Shown piece by piece: positions 52,901-61,900 of a stretch of DNA of 64,000 nt (position 1 is its first letter; each line of letters begins with the position of its first letter). The translations under genes and the position numbers were made by a program. Under the pieces are notes generated by a model. It saw only the letters and a list, made by a program, of their open reading frames with translations, had not been told where the DNA came from and searched no databases. The stretch covers positions 1,458,501 to 1,522,500 of the forward strand of contig OY855912.1 of assembly GCA_963693305.1 (NCBI GenBank), written 5' to 3'. This stretch comes from Meandrina meandrites (lineage: Eukaryota > Cnidaria > Anthozoa > Scleractinia > Meandrinidae).

Positions 52901-55900
52901 CCACGGAATCCATCTTTACACGTACAGTTGTAGGATCCTTGGGTATTGTTACACACAGCATTAACATCACACCTGTGCCAGGTATCTGAGCAACGAAAAG
53001 AAAAAAATGTCACTTGTTTAAAATGACAAACATTTAAGATAAGGTTTCTCAGAAATAAACGTTTTCAAAAAACTTTGCCTGAATGTTCCCAACCAAGCGC
53101 TGTTTTGAAAATACAATATAAAAGATAGGTTGCCGTGCTCGCAAAAGAGTTATGATGACGGGGATGATCTTACCCATTTGTGCCTGTACGTACTGATACT
53201 AATCACGCACGTTATTTCGTCGGTCCACGTTAAATTTTTGCGCTAGCTAGAAGCAAAGTTTAGTAAAGTAATACTTGATAGGTAGAAAGTCTCAACCATA
53301 TGGAACAACGTAATGTATAATTTATGGAAAATCTCACAATTTCAAACGACGTCGACTCAAAACGTTCCTCGAGTAATCAAGGTCATAAGCTGCATCCTCG
53401 AGTAAAGGCCGGGGTACACTAGGCGACAAGACGCAGTGACAGGTCTCTGCGATAAGTCACTCCGTGTGTACTACTCTGGTTTGAATTCGTGCGACTGATC
53501 GCAGCGACAAAGATTTTCACAAAAATTCACCATGTCACACCAGCCGAATTGTTGCAGCAACTTGTCCCCGCGACGTGTCGATTGAAATCTAGATAAAACT
53601 GTGTAGCACAATAGCTGTAATACATTCAATAGTTAATTTGTGTCCAAATGTGCGCTAGTAAATGTTAGCAAAACCAGACGTTTGGAGGGTTCTCCCTCTT
53701 CTTCAGTGGAAAATGCCTTGATCAATTAGCGACATATCGCCTAGTGTCTCGGCTCCAACGGTTTTGTGCAAAATTATATAATAGAAAATATAGGTCACCG
53801 CGCAAGTTTACGAGAAAACGTCGATTTATCTTCCTCGCAAGCCAAGCCGTATAGAAAAAGCCGTCATTTTTTTTATGTGCGCTCAGCGTACATTCTTAGC
53901 CAATCTGAGACGGCCAATAACGAGAGCATTGTTCCGGTGTTCCGGTGGGTATGTGTTAGACACACACACGGTGAAGGACGTTTCATTTCAGATTTCAAGC
54001 GCATTTCATATATAGTAGCTGGCTGGTATAAAGCAAATACATGAAGAATCTTTTAAGTATTTTAAAAGCAAGATAAATAGGTGAAGCTTCGGAACCGACC
54101 ATATTTATTCCTACCTCGACCAGCGTCTTTCACTTGATTTATCTGATCCGCGGTCAAAGCGACGTCATAAATCTGCAAGGCGGTAATTCGTCCGTTAAAG
54201 TATCCTATTGCACTGACTTCCAGTTTTGTATCAAGAGTGATGCCTGCTCCGATGTTCTCGTAAACGGCTTCTGTTCCATTTAACCACAGGCTTGCATTAC
54301 CAGTGTTGTTATCATAGGACGAACCAACATAATGCCATTGCTTTGCCGCTAGTTGCTGGGTGGTAATTAGTTCGTTGTCATTGTTAAAGCGAGCGACAAG
54401 CTTTCCAGAACTAATCCACAACTGAACGCCCCAATAAACAGATAGATTGTTGTAATTGAACAGGGGTCCAGATACATCTAAAGTCTCCAGATACACCCAA
54501 CATAACATTGTGATGGAGTGTTGTGCGTCTATCCCTTCAATGTTCGGGAACTCAATGTAACTGTCGGCTTGTCCTGAGAATTGGTAAGAGCCACAAGGAT
54601 GACCATCGGGGCCAGCTGCTAGGGACACACCCTCAGGGGAACCCTTGGTTTGTCGATTGTTGATTTCCCGTGTTTCATATTTGCTGTTTAAAGGATAGAG
54701 TGCGATTGGATCTGGAACACTGATGACTACAATTAAGATGGAACAAAAAGGCAATTACATGAGATGGTGATCAAAAGAATAAGAAATAAATAAACAAATA
54801 TGGTCAGCAAGTCGGGCAAGTTTTATGAACACCACCAGCTTTTATTATTGGGGTTCCAAGTTGAAGCCACCTGCCAGTTAGAATTTTCCACAAAGTTTAG
54901 TACATTTACAATTTTTGTTTATTTTATTTACAGTGTAAATTTGTCTTGTAATTCTGACTTGATTTACGGCAATGCAAAATAATTCACAATTTTGTTGATA
55001 TGAAGTTATATTTCATCTGCATCAGATTTAAGCTTACGTAAGGTTATGGTTTTATTTTTTAGATGTAACGCGATTTATGAGCTTAGTCAAGAATTAAATT
55101 TCACATAATGACAAATAAAAACAACAATAAAGGTGACTGAAGCTAAGACTTTCAAATGTGTACATTTAATATTGCCTGTGTGTGGTTATACATAGCGATC
55201 GTGTTATTCATTGACCCTACCCTGATGGAAATTTTTTGTCACAGGGGGTCAGGTAACAAACAGCAACCATGGTCTCTTTCCTCAATGTCAAGGGCGAAAA
55301 AGGAGAGAGAGCCTGGGATCGAGGTTGTGGTTGCGTTAGTGAACTGAAACCGAAATTTAATGAACAGTTTCGCTCGACAAACTATCCAAGATGGCGCCTC
55401 TAGGGCAGAACGCGGCGGTTCGACGATTGATGGAACAGAGAAAATAAATAAAGCTGTTAACACTTGTTATAGTTACCAGTACAGTTTTCCTCAAATCCAG
55501 CTTTGCATTTGTGGAAAATGGCAGAACACTCGTCTATGTCTAAAACAATAAATAAGAAATGATTCTAGTTAGGAACAATCGATTAAATTGAAAACAAGTT
55601 CGTAATTTAACACAACGCAACTGTCCCAGGGTCGGTGTTCCTTTTTTATTTTGACAACTTGGTTTTGTTTACTTATCACTGTTTATGCAACATCTAAGCA
55701 TTTGTTTTCGCGACGTTATATATAGATCTGATAATTAGCGAAAAAAAAATGCTGATTCCTGTAAGCAGCTCTCAACAAACTTCATGTTAGAACATACTTG
55801 GATACCTTTAGCAAAGTTATATAGTTACCAGTGCAATTTATTCCATCGCCATAAAATCCATCTTTGCACGTACAGTTATAGGATCCTCGGGTATTGTTAC

Positions 55901-58900
55901 ACACAGCATTAACATCACAGCGGTGCGTTCCATTGGCGCACTCGTCAACATCTACAACAACAAGAGGATTTTCATTGAAATAGCTTTCATTTGTAATGGT
56001 ATGATAGCCTGCGAGCAGGCTCACCTTTAAAAAACGTATCCTTACATGTTTGCCTATAAATTGCATACACCAGGGATTGTTTCATTGTCAATAAAAAACG
56101 AAAGACATTGATCGCTCATAGCCTCGCCCCAAAGGTACAGCTCTGTCTGGCTTGCAGGTCCAGACTTTCAGACACTTGGTCCGAGCTCCTATGGACTCCT
56201 TGCTGACAGAGATTCCCCAGCATCTGCAGCCTGAGAATTGGGTTTTATCATAGCCATGTTCGATAAGTCCAGCCTACAGCCTTCCTCGATTCCTTCTTAT
56301 CGACATGCTTGGAAATTATTTTACCAATTCTTGAGTGAAATTTTCAATTCAGTTTTTGGAGCTTTTCCCATTCGATTCACCCCATACATTGCGCAGATCC
56401 GCTCTTCGCAAGTCTTCGCATATCGCTCGCGCGTGACTCAAAGGTGAGCCCGCTCGCAGGCTATGGTATGATGACACTTATTCACTGTCTGCTAGACCTT
56501 ATGCAAAAATGGCTGCCAATATCTTCTTTTGTCTGGTCGAATTTCCTAAAGCGCGAATGGCGAAATAAATGGACAATATGCTACTCGGAGAAATTTCAAT
56601 GTTTTTGGTTTAAATGCTTCAAAGTTGTGACTCATTTAAATTTAAGATATTTGTATTTAAAAAAACAACCCTGGCCTGCCTAGCCTATTCGACATGTTTT
56701 TGGTAATATAAATGTCTCTGTATCTCTCAATTAGAAAGAGATTAGAGGCGAGGAGCCCCTGGGGACACCGTTTTACCGGACCAGTTCCAAATGGGCCGAG
56801 TCGTTCTGACTTCTGATTGTTACCACAAAACCTTTGTTTATTTGTGCCAAATCAGAGAGTATTGCTACTCCATCCAAGTTGGTGTATCCAAATTTGTCAA
56901 AGGTTGTTCTTTTCGCAAATTTTCAACCTGCAGTGTACTTTGTGGTCAAGCATTAGTACATCTGCGAACCATGGTGTGCGTGACATTTGCGTGAGTTTAG
57001 CTCGGAAAAAATTTGTCGTCAAGCGAATCGTCCGCATAGTATGCAGGAGCTACACAAATAAGTCTAGCTCAAATAAACGACGCTCACTAGAATCGCTGAA
57101 CTCTTCAATAACTCGCTGTAAGCGGGCTGCCACTGAGAATAGCACCAAACAATCCTCTCGGGAGGAGGGTGGAATGCCTTTTGGGCCTGCTGAAACAAAG
57201 ATTTAACCCAGACCGATTTTCCCGAACCGGTCATACCTGCAACCATACAAGTAAACGGATGCTCCAGGTAAAACCGCTGACACTTTTCTCGATAAATCGA
57301 CTTAGCTTGAAATGGAGCGAAACCGGAAGTAGCATGTTTACTGCTCATGTGTCTATGCATATTATCTTTCCTTGAAAAGTCCTTTTGACAAATAGGACAG
57401 AACCAACTTTGGAGGTGGCGTGGAGGTGGTTAAGGCGCTGGACTTGTAATCCGGAGGTCCCGGGTTCAAATCCTCCTCCCTGCCACTAGATGGATTTGTA
57501 TTCGGTGGTCCCGAATCCAACTCCTCCACGCTTTGTAAATAGCCAGCTGGTTAGCCTCCTACCAGTTGGAATATTAAAACAAGTTTCTGTTTGATTTATA
57601 ATATTTGTTTCACTATTTACAGTGTCCTCAATTAGTACAGCCGTGCTAAATACATTTACACTTAAATAAAGTGATATATTTATTTTTTTATTTTTTTATT
57701 TTATATCAACACCGTCGCAAGTTGACGAGAACTGAAAAACTAACTCATTTTTCACAAACTGGGCCCAGTTGTTCAAAGTGTGGATAGCGCTATCCACTGG
57801 GTAAATCACTATCCAGTGGATAAGTGTTGGCAAAACAAACTACGCTATACACTGGAGAGTGATTTATCCGGTGGATAGCGTTATCCATCCTTTGAACAAC
57901 CGAGGCCTGAAGCACCTCAATTATTTTTGTTTTCTCACTCCTCCTTCGCCTCCACCCCCTCTTCCTCCAGGTCCTCGATTCTTTAGTTCTCCTCCTCGTC
58001 TTCCTCCTCCTTGATTCTTTACTTTTCCTCCTCCTCCTCGTCCTCCTCCTCGTCCTCTTCTTCCTTCTTCCTCCTACTCAACTCCTTAATTTACCTCCTC
58101 CTCCTCTTGCTTGATTCTTTAGTTTTCCTCCTCCTCCTCTTCCTCCTTCCTCTTACTCAACTCCTTAGTTTTTCTCCTGCTCCTCCTCCTGCTCCTCCTC
58201 CTCCTCCTCCTCTTCCACCTCCTCTTCCTCCCCAACATCCAAATCACTAAACGTCTGAAATCCTGTGTATCCAACTTCTATTCTTTCGTCAACCTCAAGA
58301 TCATCTTTCAGAACACACGCCGCATCAAATAATTCTTTCCGTACAAAGACTGCGTTAATCGTCCTCAGCGATCTAAGGTCATCTACAAAGCTGGCTGCTG
58401 GGACTGCAATAATGTTTACATAAGAAAAACAAAACGACGACTGCATGACAGGAAAACTGAACATTTAAGGCCCTCACTAAATGAGATCATCTATCAGCTA
58501 TCGCTGATCATATCATTACCACGGGCCAAGAACAAGAACTACAGCCTTCATCTAATGCCAACGTTGGCAGTGAGAGGTTGTTGCTCTATTAACCTAAGCG
58601 ATAATATTAACTTAATGCTGTAGATCAATTGTCTCAGTCTAGGTTCCAAACCCTTTTCATAACAATATATAATAGTTCTTAAAATTTTGTAACGGTGATA
58701 CTTTTGAAAATGTATGTTGCATAGCATGTGAAACGTCAAGTTAGTAAAATGCGATCCCTCACTCTCAGATTAAGAGTACCTTTGCGGCGCGTGAGGGGCT
58801 GCGGACGCACCCATCGCACCCTCCTGCCTACGGCCCTGATTCCTCAGTTATTTTCCGGCACTGTACATCATCTTAGAGCTCATTATCTACTTTCAAGCTA

Positions 58901-61900
58901 AAATTTATAAGTTATTAATCCTCTTCGTGCTGAGTAGCACATAAGGCCTACTTTCAAGAGAAGCTAAACTAAGGCGATTTAATCAAGCTTGCACTTTGAA
59001 ACATGCAAACAGTAAGGTAAACTCTATGTACAAATCAATGTTTGTGGTCACAACAAGGCTGGCTACTACAGTTAAGGCAGAAATAACTTATTAAATAAGC
59101 TATTTCAGTTATGTAACCTCTTCTCTGTTCATTCTCACTATGCTTAAGAAATTTACGCTTCGGTGATCCAAAACAATATAAACTAATTGGAGTTTTAAAC
59201 GATTGAAGCGATACTGGATGTATTAAAATATCGGAAAGTCTCAAAAACGTTCATGAAAAAACAGACGTTTCGGGTATATGACCCTTCTTCAGTGTTAAAA
59301 AACCGTTAAAATACGCATTAAATTTGTAACTACGTTGGATGGGCGCGCGCACGTAGAAAAATCGCGCGCCCACTGTTCAAATGTAGCTGAAGTTTACGTT
59401 TGGTCCATGCGGCTGCACCGTTCCTAGCTGAAAAATCAGCCTCATCTCCTTTTGTTTTTGCTGGATGTTGGTGCCATTACACAAACGCATGCCACGCACC
59501 TGGACATCTGTGATACTGTGGCCCGTAGAGTTGAAATGTTGGGCCACAGGAAATCCAGGAGTGTTCTTGCGTATGCTTCGCAAATGCTCACCAAATCAAT
59601 CGACTTCTGAGGTGAAGCCTCAGAAGTCGATTTGAACAGTGTGCGAGCGCCAGCAGGCTCAAGTGTATTCCCCACAGGGGAAATACACTGGAGCCTGCAG
59701 GTCTTAACAGAAGAGACGAAATTAATGTAATCTATGAGCTTTTTCCTTTTTCCATTACACTGTATTTCCTTTTTTATTTCATTATTATCATTATTATTAT
59801 CTTATTAGGATTTCGAGTTGGATGGATTTTCGAATTGGTTGGATTTTCGAGTTGGATTTCGAGTTGGATTTTCGAGTCAGTCTCGAAAATCCAACTCGAA
59901 AATCCAACTCGAAATCCTAATTCGAAAATCCATCCAACTCGAAATCCTAACTCGAAAATCCAACTCGAAATCCTAATTCGAAATCCAACTCGAAATCCTA
60001 ACTCGAAATCCAACTCGAAAATACTACTCGAAAATCCAACTCGAAAATCCAACTCGAAATCCTAATTCGAAAATCCATCCAACTCGAAATCCTAACTCGG
60101 TAAATAGTCAACCTCTCTACAAACACCCAGATTTTACCAAAATCACCCAGTTTCACCTCCGGTTCCAATACCAGAAACTTCAAGACCTATAAATTTGAGA
60201 GGTTTTGAGTGGTATTACGGAAGTCAAGGAACTACATTGTACTGCGTTCGTCTAATCCCACCGGCAATATTAAATAACGATCACGACATCGTTTTTCTCT
60301 ATGTCTGTAAGTCTCTGGGTTTATGAGATACAGATATTATCTAAAGTGAGACCTCGTGCGTGACACAATCAAGGAGAATTGAAATGCGATTATTATCAGT
60401 ATTTTTGTATATGGTAAGCAATCTTCAAGATAAATTCTATTTTTTCTACCGTCTCAAACGTTTAAAACTTTAGACTCCAGTTTTTTGTGTTTTCTTTGGC
60501 CGAAAAATATATTTGTAATATTGTGGCGTTTTACGTGTCACGTGTACTAGAGTTGTTCATTTCAAAGGCGCTGAATTGTAATTTTGTCGAACTTTGGTCG
60601 ACGTTCGTACAAAATTGCTTTCAAACCGTAAACCTAAAAATCAATGACTGGACTACCTTTGGTTAAAATATCACAAGATTTGAAGCACTACGGGTCGGCA
60701 TTTTTGCATCGCTGGATTTGGTCATTTTAGACTTAAGTTTAAATAAATGAGAAACGTGTGTCTACTTAATCGATGCTCAGTTCACTCAGAAATAACCAGA
60801 GATAAAAATAATAACTATATATTGACTAAGAAAGATTGAGTCTATACAGTAAAAATTGGGAAAGATTCACAGCAATGTGAAATTCGGTGTAGCGTGAAGC
60901 TAAAAAGTGGAAAATTTCGGATCCTCGAGAAGCAAAATCTGAGCTTCCGGTGCGATGACCGGTTTTCGTGGTTTTTTTTTTTTTGCCGTTAAATTGAATG
61001 TTTCAAAAAAAATAACTTTATAACTTTCAATTTAATACCTAGGTCTTCAAACTGACAAAGTATGAGCAAATCGATTTTTTTTTTACCGTGACCAGAATTT
61101 TCTTCGATTGTTAATGACATTCACTCTTAAAAGAATGATGTCATATAATTACATGCCCCAGTGCATTATGGAAAGGTGAAGTTGAACGTTAACCTCTTGG
61201 TGGTGATTATTAGGCGCGCGCGGATTTTTAGGGTTGTTGCCAGTATAAATTATTTAAAGTCGAATGAGTAAGTCACGAACACTATATTAATCGTCCTAAT
61301 CGTTTTATCACTTACCTATATTTTCCAGGCACCTGTATTTGACTTCCAGATATTTGTATGTTCCTTGACATGGATCCGCATCAAACTCGTTGTTTTTTGC
61401 AACCAGCTCGCAGCTGCTTTTGCGGTTGCACTTGTTCTGCACAACTTTTAGAGAATTGGTGGAACCACAGTTAATGTTGCCCATCGCATTATCGGGGCAA
61501 TGTTCTTTGTTCCGCCTGCCATAGTTCGCGTCCAGTACATGGATAATATTTCCGTTTTGGCAGCTTATGCTTCCGCTATCGCCCTCACAAATGATAATGG
61601 ACCGTGGCTTCTCTACAGCAGATTAAAAAAAAGAAGAAGAGGAAGAAAAAGACAAGTAAGGATACCTTGAATTCTTACAATCTTCCCTTTCTTTCTAGTC
61701 TCACTCGCCTCTCACAAAGCTCAAGGCAGTACTCTTGATGGGTATTTATGATAAACTGGATACGTTACTGCACCCTTTCCGCCATAATCTCAATTCCTTG
61801 GCAAATGACGACATTACAAGATTTGCATATAGTTTTTAACTCTTTGTAAATGGTTACCAAATTTCTCGAATAAACGCCGTAGGGGGTACCATTTTCTATC

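Noticed and set aside
53680..53706. Hammerhead ribozyme in the 53.4 kb MITE
   Set aside because: The essential GAAA reads CAAA, so it should be inactive; kept only as part of the motif family.
58011..58250. Ser/Leu/Pro-rich protein on the plus strand
   Set aside because: Translation of the TCC polypyrimidine tract.
59774..60065. Repetitive proteins on both strands
   Set aside because: Translation of the minisatellite; no start context or domain.
59812..60105. CRISPR-like array
   Set aside because: Units are contiguous with no unique spacers, and the genome is animal.
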